The notes under the pieces: model-generated
The model's database searches: none
Seen by the model: only the letters and a program-made list of their open reading frames with translations
What the model was told of the DNA's origin: nothing
Translations under genes and position numbers: made by a program
Source: JAGQOZ01 sp041399205
Lineage (GTDB): Bacteria; Planctomycetota; Planctomycetia; Pirellulales; Pirellulaceae
Assembly: GCA_041399205.1 (NCBI GenBank)
Contig: JAWKTK010000026.1
Location: 62,001 to 126,000, forward strand
Direction: 5' to 3'
DNA length: 64,000 nt
In this document: in pieces, positions 19,799 through 28,359 of the stretch
How positions within the stretch are numbered: the first letter of the stretch is position 1
How the letters are laid out: each line of letters opens with the position of its first letter

Positions 19799-20088
19799 GC
19801 TCGCATGGGTTAGAAATAGTCTGGCTTGATGGAATTGCTGTACGTTCTTTGAGTGCCCAACGTGGATCATGGCAAAATAGCACAACGTCCGCATTGTAGT
19901 GTGTCAATATGCGCATCAGAAGATGGTCGAGGGTATTTTCGCTTGGTCAACTGCTATGGATTTGCCATGGAATGTTTAATTCTTTGTGAAACCGAATAGG
20001 TGCAACTAAAAAATCGCTATGATGATGCCACTTATTTGGCTTTAGTTGGTCCAAAGCATACGACTGGATTGGAAAGCGAGAGACGAAG

Positions 20089-22029
20089 ATGAATCAACGA
20101 TTGAATTGGCACAGTGTTGGTCGCAATGTTGCTATTGCAGCAGCATTGTTGTTCGGATTGGCCTGTCCGGCTGTGGCAACCGAACTGCACAACGGACTGA
20201 TCAGCTATTGGCCCTTGGATGAAGGCGCCGGTGATCTTGCAGCCGATGGTTTTGGCGCGGAATTCGACCAGGGCGAACTGCGGTTCGAACCGGAATGGTT
20301 GAATGCGAACGATGCGATGCTGGGCGCCAGCGCGCTGCGGTTTGATGGATTCGAACAAGACGTATTGGTGAATTCCAGCTTGGACATGGATCTGGGCACC
20401 AACGCGGTCAGTATTTCTGCCTGGGTTAACTTCGACTATTTGCCTTCCGAACTGGTCGAAAATTTTGGCGGCATCTTTGATTCGGCGCAAGATTCGTACG
20501 TGATGTATTTGGACAAAGGCAATCAGGAACTTCGCTTCAAGGTCACCGATGCTGATGGTACGGCAGAGCGACCGGGAGTGCCCGAGGCGTTGCTGACTCC
20601 AGAAACATGGAACCACGTGCTGGGCGTTTACGATGGTTCGGAAGGCGTGGCCAAAATCTATTTCAATGGCGAACTGGTTGATTCGCACCTGAATTCGGAT
20701 CTGACCGGCTTGGTTCGTCCCGGCCAGCTGGCGGGCATCGGAGCGAACCCGACGGGCGATCCGGGCAACCCGAGCCAATACTTTTTCCCAGGTGCCATTG
20801 ACGACTTGGCCGTTTGGAATCGACCGCTGGGCCGAGCCGAAGCAACCTATCTATACAACTCGGGTTTGGGAACCGCCGTGGGTGCAGCAAATCCAGACAT
20901 TCAACCTATTTCAGATCTGCCGCCGATTGAACCGGTTGCACCAACCGCTTCACCCGTGATCCACTACCGCTTTGACGGGACGCTGGAAAACTCAGGGACC
21001 GGTGGCGAGACTTACAACTTAGATTTCCTTGACGGTGGTGCGAACGAAAACATCTTCACCGATAGCGACCAAGGCATGGCGTTGGATCTGCGAGAAAACC
21101 CGGTTTCGCAAGCGACGGACGGCGATGCGGTCAGTGTCGACTATGAATTGACCGATGCGGGCACCATTCTGTTCGATTATCAAGTAGATGAATACTACAA
21201 CTACCAATCGTTGTGGACCAATTCGGTCGAACCGAACGATTGGGAAATGTGGATCTATAACGATGGAATTGTCCGAGGCCGAGTGGAAGGGGATGCGTAT
21301 GTTAGTTTTGATCTGGATACGCTCAGCGGTTTAGGCGAATCATACGAAATCGCCTTCACTTGGGAACGAGACGGTGATAACGTGGCAGTCAAACTATTTG
21401 TCGACGGAGAACTTCGTGACCAAGATCTCACCGGCACTTGGGTCATTCCCGGATCCACATTCTTTATTGGCGGTGGTGATGGCACGAACCACTTTGGTAA
21501 CGGCGTTTGGGATGAATTCCGTATCTATGCTGTCGCCTTGAGCGAAGGAGAAGTCTTGTACTTGTTCCAATCGGGAACGGGCGGCGTCGCAGGTGATTTC
21601 AACGGAGACGGACTCTTGGATGCCGCCGATTTAGCCGATCTGGATGCCGCGCTGGGCGGCGGGAATCTTGCGTTTGATCTCAATTCCGACGGGACCGTTG
21701 ACACGAATGACCGCAATTTTTGGGTGAAGGATTTGGCGAATTCGTGGATCGGCGATTCCAATTTGGACGGCGAATTTAACAGCAGTGATTTCGTTCAGGT
21801 CTTTACCAGTGGAAAGTATGAAACGGGCCAAGCGGCCGCATGGAGCGAAGGAGATTGGAACGGCGACCTCGTTTTTGACAGCAGCGATTTTGTAGAAGCG
21901 TTTCAAGACGGCGGCTACGAACTGGGGCCTCGAACCGGTACCCAAGCCGTCCCCGAACCAAATGGCTTTGTCTCGTCGTGTCTATGCCTGTTCGCGATTG
22001 GTTGGTTCCTTCGACGCCGCCGATCTTGA
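20089..22029 (+). CDS. LamG-dockerin protein with PEP-CTERM-like sorting tail
   Basis: A 646-residue secreted protein with a signal peptide to about residue 31 (ACPAVATE). There are two LamG/concanavalin-A-like domains: the first begins GLISYWPLDEGAGD (about residue 37), the second VIHYRFDGTLENSGTGG (about 287). Next is a dockerin-like pair of calcium loops (GDFNGDGLLDAADL, DLNSDGTVDTND) and a second pair (GDSNLDGEFNSSDFV, GDWNGDLVFDSSDFV). The C-terminus is VPEP plus a hydrophobic helix and RRRRS, a PEP-CTERM-type exosortase signal. It probably binds carbohydrate at the cell surface. Confidence 0.88.
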   Translation: MNQRLNWHSVGRNVAIAAALLFGLACPAVATELHNGLISYWPLDEGAGDLAADGFGAEFDQGELRFEPEWLNANDAMLGASALRFDGFEQDVLVNSSLDMDLGTNAVSISAWVNFDYLPSELVENFGGIFDSAQDSYVMYLDKGNQELRFKVTDADGTAERPGVPEALLTPETWNHVLGVYDGSEGVAKIYFNGELVDSHLNSDLTGLVRPGQLAGIGANPTGDPGNPSQYFFPGAIDDLAVWNRPLGRAEATYLYNSGLGTAVGAANPDIQPISDLPPIEPVAPTASPVIHYRFDGTLENSGTGGETYNLDFLDGGANENIFTDSDQGMALDLRENPVSQATDGDAVSVDYELTDAGTILFDYQVDEYYNYQSLWTNSVEPNDWEMWIYNDGIVRGRVEGDAYVSFDLDTLSGLGESYEIAFTWERDGDNVAVKLFVDGELRDQDLTGTWVIPGSTFFIGGGDGTNHFGNGVWDEFRIYAVALSEGEVLYLFQSGTGGVAGDFNGDGLLDAADLADLDAALGGGNLAFDLNSDGTVDTNDRNFWVKDLANSWIGDSNLDGEFNSSDFVQVFTSGKYETGQAAAWSEGDWNGDLVFDSSDFVEAFQDGGYELGPRTGTQAVPEPNGFVSSCLCLFAIGWFLRRRRS

Positions 22030-22216
22030 TTGACGTTTCGAAGAAGTGCTCGGCGGGGGACCAACCTGCAAGACTCGCAATAAGCCAACGTTGATTGGTG
22101 CCTTGTTTCGCGCATACTAGAGAAATCGATAAGCCGAAGATCTGCTTTTGATGTTCGGCGTTTCTTGTTTCGTTCGTTTATCATGCTTTGTAGAAACAGC
22201 CGCGAGGAACATCCAA

Positions 22217-24040
22217 ATGCAGAATTCTCACAGCAGCATACGCCGTCGCCGTTTTTCTGGTCGAACCAGTCGAAATATCTGGCGAACCAGCCGTTTAGAA
22301 GATCGAACCATGCTGGCCGCTGATACCGCCGAAGTCGGCGAAATGCCTGCCGCTGAAATTTCAGCCGCTGAAGTTTCAGAATCGGTTGACGCAGCTAGTT
22401 CGTCCATTCATGCTGCCACGTCGTTAATGCTGGTCGACGACCAGTTGGCCGACGTCGACCAGTTGCTCCAGGGCGTCGATTCAGATTGTGAAGTGGTCCT
22501 GCTGTCTGCAGAACAAGATTTTGTAGATCAAGTGACACAGATTCTGGCGGCGCGGCGAGGTGTCCAGCAGTTGCATATTGTGACGCATGGATCCGAAGGA
22601 CAGATTCATCTCGGACAACAAGTGATCGACCAAGCTGCATTGGATGCGGCGTCCGATCAGATTCGACAATGGATCCCAGCGTTAACGGTGGACGCCGACA
22701 TCTTGTTGTACGGTTGTGAAACGGGCAAAGGAACTGCGGGTTTTCACTTCGCCAACAAATTGGCACACTTGACCAATGCCGACGTAGCGGCTTCCACCAA
22801 CATCACCGGTAGTTTGGTAAATTCGGACTGGCACTTGGAATTGGCGGTTGGTCACGTCGAATTCGTTTCGCCATTTAGCAAATTCGTTCGAAGCGAATAT
22901 CAACACACTTTGGATGTTGTGGTCAATGCGTGGGGTTCGACCGGTGAAGAAGAACTGGCATTGCTGATTGATGGAGTCGAAGTCCAGCGCTGGACCGTGA
23001 ATGCCACTTGGCAACCATTCGTGTATGCGACCAATGAAACGATTGCTGGCAGTCAAGTCGCCGTGCGGTTTACCAACGATGTTTATCAGCCCGAAAACAA
23101 CTATGACCGAAATCTGACGGTCGACAATGTCATTGTGAATGGCGTGTTGCTGCAGTCCGAAGATAGTCGCACGTATTCAACGGGAACGTGGCTGCCTGGA
23201 GACGGCATCGTCGCGGGATATGGACGAGGTGAAACGTTGCACGCCAATGGGGAATTCCAATACTTTGGCGAATCGGTCAGCCAAATTGAATTTGCCGGGC
23301 ATACCTGGACCAATAATGACCCGAGCCAGGATGTGGCGTACGTTCAAAACAATCAACTGATTCTGTCGGGCGAACAAGCTTCGGTGTGGACCAAGGTCGA
23401 CGATGTTCAAGTTGGCGATACGTACGTGCTGGAATTCGACCGAAGTTCTTCCATCCTGAATCCTGGCAATGGCGAACGCACTCCGTATTCCGACATCGGC
23501 GTCGACTTCTACGGTATCTTTGGAACTCGAATTGGCGGTACTTCGGGCGTATCGTCAACGGTATCACGCGAAATCGAGATTCCTCGAGGAACCGATTTCG
23601 TCGTCTTGTGGATGTGGAACGAAGGAGCCGTGGGGAGCCGCACGTTAGAGATGCAGGTCAATTCGTTCTCGTTCGAAAAACTGGACCTTTCCGCCGACAC
23701 TTCGCCTCCTTCGGCCGAATTGATGTCGACCAGCTTGAACGTGGACGACGGTGGCACCAGTGCGTCGTTTGTGGTGCGCTACACGGACGATTTTCATTTG
23801 GACCAAAACGGGACTCTTCGCATTACCGGGCCGAATGGCTTTGACCAGACGGCTGTCACATTCACCGGCGTGGGCGGCGACTACGTTACCGAAGCGCAAT
23901 TGCTGCACGGCATCTTTCCACCCAGCAACAGTTCGTTTGCCACAGGTGAATATACTGTCACGCTGGAACCCAATTCGCTGATCGATCTGGCCGGAAATGT
24001 CGCTCCGGGGCGAGTGCTGGGAACGTTGTTGCTGTTCTAG
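22217..24040 (+). CDS. DUF4347 protein with CBM60-like domain
   Basis: A 607-residue surface protein. The start at ATG 22217 is supported by GAGGAA upstream; the frame is open from 22148. The N-terminus has the planctomycete motif SRLEDRTMLAAD. Residues about 65-230 are a DUF4347 domain (LHIVTHGSEGQIHLG, ILLYGCETGKG, DVAASTNITGS), a fold common at the start of very large adhesins. Residues about 235-350 look like a CBM60-type calcium-dependent carbohydrate module (VNAWGSTGEEELALLIDG, NNYDRNLTVDNVIVNG). The remainder is beta-rich and unassigned. It lies 187 bases after the LamG-dockerin gene. It is unusually short for a DUF4347 protein, which normally continues with long repeat arrays. Confidence 0.8.
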   Translation: MQNSHSSIRRRRFSGRTSRNIWRTSRLEDRTMLAADTAEVGEMPAAEISAAEVSESVDAASSSIHAATSLMLVDDQLADVDQLLQGVDSDCEVVLLSAEQDFVDQVTQILAARRGVQQLHIVTHGSEGQIHLGQQVIDQAALDAASDQIRQWIPALTVDADILLYGCETGKGTAGFHFANKLAHLTNADVAASTNITGSLVNSDWHLELAVGHVEFVSPFSKFVRSEYQHTLDVVVNAWGSTGEEELALLIDGVEVQRWTVNATWQPFVYATNETIAGSQVAVRFTNDVYQPENNYDRNLTVDNVIVNGVLLQSEDSRTYSTGTWLPGDGIVAGYGRGETLHANGEFQYFGESVSQIEFAGHTWTNNDPSQDVAYVQNNQLILSGEQASVWTKVDDVQVGDTYVLEFDRSSSILNPGNGERTPYSDIGVDFYGIFGTRIGGTSGVSSTVSREIEIPRGTDFVVLWMWNEGAVGSRTLEMQVNSFSFEKLDLSADTSPPSAELMSTSLNVDDGGTSASFVVRYTDDFHLDQNGTLRITGPNGFDQTAVTFTGVGGDYVTEAQLLHGIFPPSNSSFATGEYTVTLEPNSLIDLAGNVAPGRVLGTLLLF

Positions 24041-24064
24041 CAAAGCACAAGTTTCGTCAGGCAT

Positions 24065-24490
24065 TTAGAGTCGCATGACCGAACGCTGCTTTTCGATCAC
24101 GTCAATCTGATGAAGTTTGCCTTGGCCGCTGCCGGGGCAAATTTCGCAGGTGGCGGCCCAATCTTCCGGAGTGCGAAGATTGGAATCCCAAAATGGCCAA
24201 GTGCGACATTGACGAGGCCTGGCGTTGTAGACCGTGCATTTGCGAGCTTCCGTATCGAAAAACACACACGCTCCGTCCGGGAACTCTCGCAAGCTCTTCC
24301 GAATTCCAACTCGCCGCACATACGTATCTTCAAACTGCTCGACGTCCAGTTCCACGGTGTCGGCCAGATTTTGAATTTCTTCTTTGTTGACCCAAACGTA
24401 GCCCGGAGCACCAGTGCAGCAATCACCGCATTGACTGCATTCGAAGCGAAGTCCTTTCGCGTACCAGGGTTGTGAATCGGAATCTGACAT
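24065..24490 (-). CDS. YkgJ-family cysteine-cluster protein
   Basis: A 141-residue protein of the YkgJ/UPF0153 zinc- or iron-cluster family. The N-terminal cluster is C18-x2-C21-x2-C24-C25 (FECSQCGDCCTG), and further cysteines occur in GACVFFD, RKCTVYNARPRQCRTWPFW and ATCEICPGSG. Family members are suspected Fe-S or zinc proteins of unknown activity. It is the last gene of the folE-to-ykgJ unit, starting 5 bases after the cysteine desulfurase stop, which suggests co-expression with sulfur and molybdenum-cofactor metabolism. Confidence 0.85.
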   Translation of the reverse strand: MSDSDSQPWYAKGLRFECSQCGDCCTGAPGYVWVNKEEIQNLADTVELDVEQFEDTYVRRVGIRKSLREFPDGACVFFDTEARKCTVYNARPRQCRTWPFWDSNLRTPEDWAATCEICPGSGQGKLHQIDVIEKQRSVMRL

Positions 24491-24495
24491 TTGTC

Positions 24496-25656
24496 CTAAC
24501 CAATCTGTTCGAAAATTTCCAACACGCGATCCAAATCTTCCGTCGAATTGAATTCGCTCCAGCTAAGCCGCAACGTCCCGCCCATTTGATCGGTACCAAT
24601 CGTTTGATGAGCACCCGGTGCACAATGAAATCCAGCTCGCGCCTGAATCCTAGCCGCACTGTCCAGCAACGCAGCGAGTTCTCGAGCATCATAACCGGCA
24701 ACATTCAGGCTGACGACACCCGTTCGCACCCAATCTTGGGCACAGCCATAAGTTGTCACCTGTGAAAACGTTTCTAACCGTTGCTGTAAATGTGTTCCTA
24801 ACTGCATCACGTGTGCTTGTATTTGCGAGATGCCCAATTCCGTCACGTGTCGAACTCCGGCGGCCAATCCAAACAGCCCTACCGCGTTGTGATTTCCGGA
24901 TTCGAATCGGTCGGGCATGGTGCTGGGCTGCTGATCGGTTTCGCTAATCGTGCCGGTGCCGCCAAAACGCAGCGGCCGCAGTTCGTGTTCCAACTCGGAA
25001 CGAACGTACAGCAGGCCCGTTCCAGTCGGGCCACACAAGCCTTTGTGTCCCGGCGCGGCTAACAAATCACATTGGAATTCCTGCACGTCCACCGGCAGAT
25101 GGCCGAATGATTGAGCGGCGTCTACCAAATACAAACAGTTTCGGTCACGACACGCCTTTCCAATTTCGGCAACGGGCTGAATGGAACCGATGACGTTGGA
25201 AACATGGTTGACAATGACCAGTCGCGTTTCTGGGCGAATGGCAGCCATGACCTGTTCTGCGGAAATTTGGCCTTGTCTGTCAGCGGCAACTCGAGTGACA
25301 TCGACTTGGCAGTGTTCTTGCAAATAGCGAAGCGGCCGCAGTACCGAATTGTGTTCCAGCTGAGTGGTGACGACATGGTCATTCGGCCGAACAAGGCCTT
25401 GAATCGCGAGGTTCAGGGAATCGGTGCCGCTGTAGGTGAAGATGATTCGATTCGCCGACGCGGCGCCAATGAGTTGTGCAATCTGGGTTCGACACGTTTC
25501 CACGGTTCGCTGCACTTTATCTGCTTCACGGTAACTGCTACGTCCCACCGGCGCCCCGATTTCTCGGTTGTAGCGGTCCATTGCCTGATAAACCGTGTCT
25601 GGTTTGGGCCAACTGGTGGCTGCGTTGTCCAGATAGATTCGTCCAGAAACAGACAT
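24496..25656 (-). CDS. cysteine desulfurase-like class V aminotransferase
   Basis: A 386-residue PLP enzyme of the NifS/SufS/Csd group, which moves sulfur from cysteine to a carrier. The PLP lysine is in APGHKGLCGPTG (K205), the cofactor Asp/Gln segment is VDAAQSFGHLPVD, and a Cys near residue 343 in RAGFHCAPGAHQ fits the catalytic persulfide cysteine of the SufS-like group. ATG 25656 has GAGGAG immediately upstream and is preferred over the in-frame TTG at 25677. It sits 27 bases after moaA and beside moaD/moaE, so it may supply the sulfur that MoaD carries to molybdopterin; that is inferred from context. Confidence 0.88.
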   Translation of the reverse strand: MSVSGRIYLDNAATSWPKPDTVYQAMDRYNREIGAPVGRSSYREADKVQRTVETCRTQIAQLIGAASANRIIFTYSGTDSLNLAIQGLVRPNDHVVTTQLEHNSVLRPLRYLQEHCQVDVTRVAADRQGQISAEQVMAAIRPETRLVIVNHVSNVIGSIQPVAEIGKACRDRNCLYLVDAAQSFGHLPVDVQEFQCDLLAAPGHKGLCGPTGTGLLYVRSELEHELRPLRFGGTGTISETDQQPSTMPDRFESGNHNAVGLFGLAAGVRHVTELGISQIQAHVMQLGTHLQQRLETFSQVTTYGCAQDWVRTGVVSLNVAGYDARELAALLDSAARIQARAGFHCAPGAHQTIGTDQMGGTLRLSWSEFNSTEDLDRVLEIFEQIG

Positions 25657-25683
25657 GAGACTCCTCGCGTTGACCAAAGCGCG

Positions 25684-26703
25684 TCACCCACCAATTTGAT
25701 ACATCGCTCGTTCCGGCCGGCGGAATTCGTCTGAATCGATGCCATGTCCCGGCTTTTTGTGCCACACGCAGTCTCGCACCAATTCCATGATGTCCTCATC
25801 GGATGCGTTGTTTCGCAGCAACGAACGCACGTCCCATTCGATTTCAGAAAACAAACAGTTGCGCACCTTGCCATCCGCCGTTAGTCGCAAGCGATTACAA
25901 GTTTGACAAAACGGTTGTGTGACCGGATTGATGAAACCAACCACACCACCGTCCGCAAAGTGATAGTCAACCGCTGGCTGACTGGCGTCGGTCCGCGGAC
26001 TAGGAACGAGCGAACCAAATTCGGCTTCCAATGTTTGGCGGATCTGTTGGCCGCTCAACACTTGCGAATCATCCCATTGACCATCGGCGTCCAGCGGCAT
26101 GTATTCAATAAAACGAAGCTCCAGCTTTTGTTCTTTGGCAAACCGGCCCAGTGGCACGATTTCTTCTTCGGTGATGCCGGCAATGGCTACGGCATTCAAA
26201 CGAATTTGACGAAAGCCGATGCGCTGTGCTTCGGCAATCCCGTTTAGGATTTGGTGTAATCCGGTGCGACGAGAAATCTTCTGGAACGTGGCTTCGTTCA
26301 GCGTGTCCAGGCTGATATTCAAACGCTGCAAGCCCGCCTTCTTCAGGTCGGCGGCATGTTGTGCCAGCAGCATCCCGTTGGTGGTCATGGCCAGATCCAC
26401 GACGTTCGGAATCTGGGCGAGTTGTTGGATCAGTAGCGGCAAATCGCTACGCACGAGTGGTTCGCCGCCGGTGATCCGAAACTTGTTAACGCCTGCGCCG
26501 ACCATGATTCGAGCAAATCGTTCTATTTCTTCAAACGACAGGATTTCGGACCGAGGCTGGAATTGGACGTTCTCCAATGGCATGCAATAGAAGCAGCGAA
26601 TGTTGCAGCGATCGGTGACACCAATTCGCAAACTGGTGTGTTTTCTGCCGAAAGAATCAAAAAGCGGTTCGTACTCCACCACTTGGTCACTCGCTGCCCG
26701 CAC
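25684..26703 (-). CDS. moaA: GTP 3',8-cyclase MoaA
   Basis: A 339-residue radical-SAM enzyme for the first step of molybdenum-cofactor synthesis, GTP to 3',8-cyclo-GTP. The radical-SAM cluster is C33-x3-C37-x2-C40 (CNIRCFYC). The second cluster uses FCQTCNRLRLT and NCLF near residues 266-285, and the protein ends in the conserved Gly-Gly (YQIGG). Length and motifs are normal. Its start overlaps the end of moaE by 17 bases, showing tight coupling in the moaD-moaE-moaA order. Confidence 0.95.
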   Translation of the reverse strand: MRAASDQVVEYEPLFDSFGRKHTSLRIGVTDRCNIRCFYCMPLENVQFQPRSEILSFEEIERFARIMVGAGVNKFRITGGEPLVRSDLPLLIQQLAQIPNVVDLAMTTNGMLLAQHAADLKKAGLQRLNISLDTLNEATFQKISRRTGLHQILNGIAEAQRIGFRQIRLNAVAIAGITEEEIVPLGRFAKEQKLELRFIEYMPLDADGQWDDSQVLSGQQIRQTLEAEFGSLVPSPRTDASQPAVDYHFADGGVVGFINPVTQPFCQTCNRLRLTADGKVRNCLFSEIEWDVRSLLRNNASDEDIMELVRDCVWHKKPGHGIDSDEFRRPERAMYQIGG

Positions 26704-27130
26704 GGGGCGTTGGGGATTTCACACCGGGGTGGACCCATTCCGTTTGTCCGTCCGCCCAGTGTTCTTGTTTCCAGATGGGCACTTCTTCCTTTAAGGTGTC
26801 AATCAACCACTTGCCGGCGTCAAACGCCGCTTGGCGATGAGCAGAACTGACCGCCACCGCCACACTGGCCTCTTCCAATTCTAACCGTCCCAAGCGATGC
26901 ACGATAGAACAGCCGGTCAGCTCCCAACGTTCACTCGCAATTTGTGCGAGTTCCGTCAGTTTTTGCCGAGCCATTTCTGGGTAGCATTCATAGACCAAAT
27001 GCGACGTTTGTCGACCTCTCGTGAATTCACGCGTGGTCCCCAGAAACAGCACCACCGCTCCGGCTGCAGGCGAACTGACCGATGCCAACACCTGTTGCGT
27101 ATCAATGGCTTTGTAAGTAATTTCGACCAC
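26687..27130 (-). CDS. moaE: molybdopterin synthase catalytic subunit MoaE
   Basis: 147 residues. MoaE inserts sulfur from MoaD-thiocarboxylate into precursor Z to make molybdopterin. Family features seen are GAVVLFLGTTREFTRG near the N-terminus, LVYECYPEMA, the active-site segment VAVAVSSAHRQAAFDAGKW, and EEVPIWKQEHWADG with the conserved Lys. The GTG at 27130 is chosen as start because GGAGG of the moaD terminus lies at ribosome-binding distance; the frame is open upstream only because moaD is frame-broken. Confidence 0.92.
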   Translation of the reverse strand: MVEITYKAIDTQQVLASVSSPAAGAVVLFLGTTREFTRGRQTSHLVYECYPEMARQKLTELAQIASERWELTGCSIVHRLGRLELEEASVAVAVSSAHRQAAFDAGKWLIDTLKEEVPIWKQEHWADGQTEWVHPGVKSPTPRAGSE

Positions 27131-27135
27131 GAATG

Positions 27136-27382
27136 TTAACCTCCACTGACCGGCGGAATACAAGCGATTTCGTCGTGTGCACGCAGTTGTGTTTGGTCCG
27201 ACGCGTATTGCTGATTGACGGCGATTCGCAGCGAATTCAGAAGCGGTTGCAGTTCGGGAATTTGTTGCACCAACTGGACTTTTAGCTGACCAGCTGTCGC
27301 CGCTTGTCGTCCAATTCGATGGTGATGGTGTCGGAGCCGGCGTACTGTTTGACCGGCAAACAACCCGACGTCCCACTTTCAT
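27136..27382 (-). pseudogene. moaD: MoaD, molybdopterin synthase small subunit (frame-broken)
   Basis: About 82 codons starting MKVG at ATG 27382 and ending IACIPPVSGG, the Gly-Gly tail that is thiocarboxylated for sulfur transfer. The three frames hold consecutive pieces: LFAG, then QYAGSDTITIELDDKRRQLV, then LKVQLVQQIPELQPLLNSL to the end. Three indels are needed in under 150 bases: one surplus base in GGG/TT near 27362, one in the AAA near 27349, and one missing T near 27288. The intact product would be the ubiquitin-fold partner of MoaE, whose gene starts 6 bases downstream. Because moaE and moaA are intact, consensus errors are likelier than decay. Confidence 0.7.
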
Positions 27383-27410
27383 GAGGTCACCAATTCTTCG
27401 CTGGTTCGAT

Positions 27411-28359
27411 TCAAAGTTGACCAATTTCCGGCATCAACCCATACGCGTGTGCCAACAGCTTGATGGGATGCACCGTCGGTTTATTGGTGCCTTGCTCCAT
27501 TTGGATGCGACACGCGCTACATTCCGTGGTACCGACTTGAATGTCCGGATGCCGCAGCGAATCCATCAAGCCTCGGCCAATTCGCAAGCTATTCCAATAG
27601 TTTTTCCTTTTCAAGCCGAACGTGCCGGCCATCCCCGAACAACCTCGTTCTACTTTTTGCACCATCAAGTTGGGAATCAAACGCAATAAATTCTCACCGG
27701 CGTGGGTATCGTCCATGGCTTTGGCGTGGCACGGCTGATGGTAGGCGACTGTCAAGTTGCTGGGCTGCATGTCCAATTGCAGTTGTCCTTGCAAGTGCAT
27801 GCGCCAAAGATAAGCACAGGCTTCGGACGAATTTTCCGCAACCAAGACGGCGTCTTCGTCATCCAACAGATTGACGTATTCTCGAGTCAGACACATGGCG
27901 GCGGCCGGTTCTGGTTTGTGATGTGGTAACCTTGTCGCACGGCATCGGCCAGGATGGAAACGTTTTTCCGAGCCAACCGTTTGGCTCGTTCGGTCGCGCC
28001 CAGCGCGATCAGCGGCATGCCCGCAGCGGCTTGCCGAGGATGCACAAAGACGGAAATGCCGTTGTGTTCGAATACACGCACGACCGCTCGTCCCAACTGC
28101 GTATCGAACCAGTTCGCATAAACGTCCACAAAATACAGCACTTTGCGACCAGCGCGGCGGCTGGAACGAGTCCATTTGCGGCGCGCGGCTTTGCGCAGGA
28201 AGCTCCGGTTGGAAAGCGGCGGCAGCTTGCGACCTTGAGCGATTCCCAGAACTTTCCATCACCCAGCGAACTCGGCGACGGCGAATTCCCAATTGAACAG
28301 CGGAGAAATCCAGCTGCCCCAGGCTGCAATGGAATCAATGCGAGACAACACGGTGTCAC
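27411..28359 (-). CDS. Fe-S oxidoreductase C-terminal part of FAD/Fe-S fusion (frame-broken)
   Basis: The C-terminal portion of the gene that begins at 30359. Pieces in two frames read SDTVLSRIDSIAAWGSWISP, then KVLYFVDVYANWFDTQLGRA and GISVFVHPRQAAAGMPLIA, then AAAMCLTREYVNLLDDEDA and AYHQPCHAKAMDD to YGLMPEIGQL. The CCG-type motifs (YHQPCHA, VERGCSGMAGTFG, TTECSACRIQMEQG) are heterodisulfide-reductase-like cysteine domains found in GlpC/GlcF and YdiJ-type enzymes. Breaks near GGG 28363-28365, CCC 28288-28290, TTT 28253-28255 and TTT 27915-27917 (plus-strand bases) are each repaired by lengthening the homopolymer. moaD begins 29 bases downstream. Confidence 0.65.
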
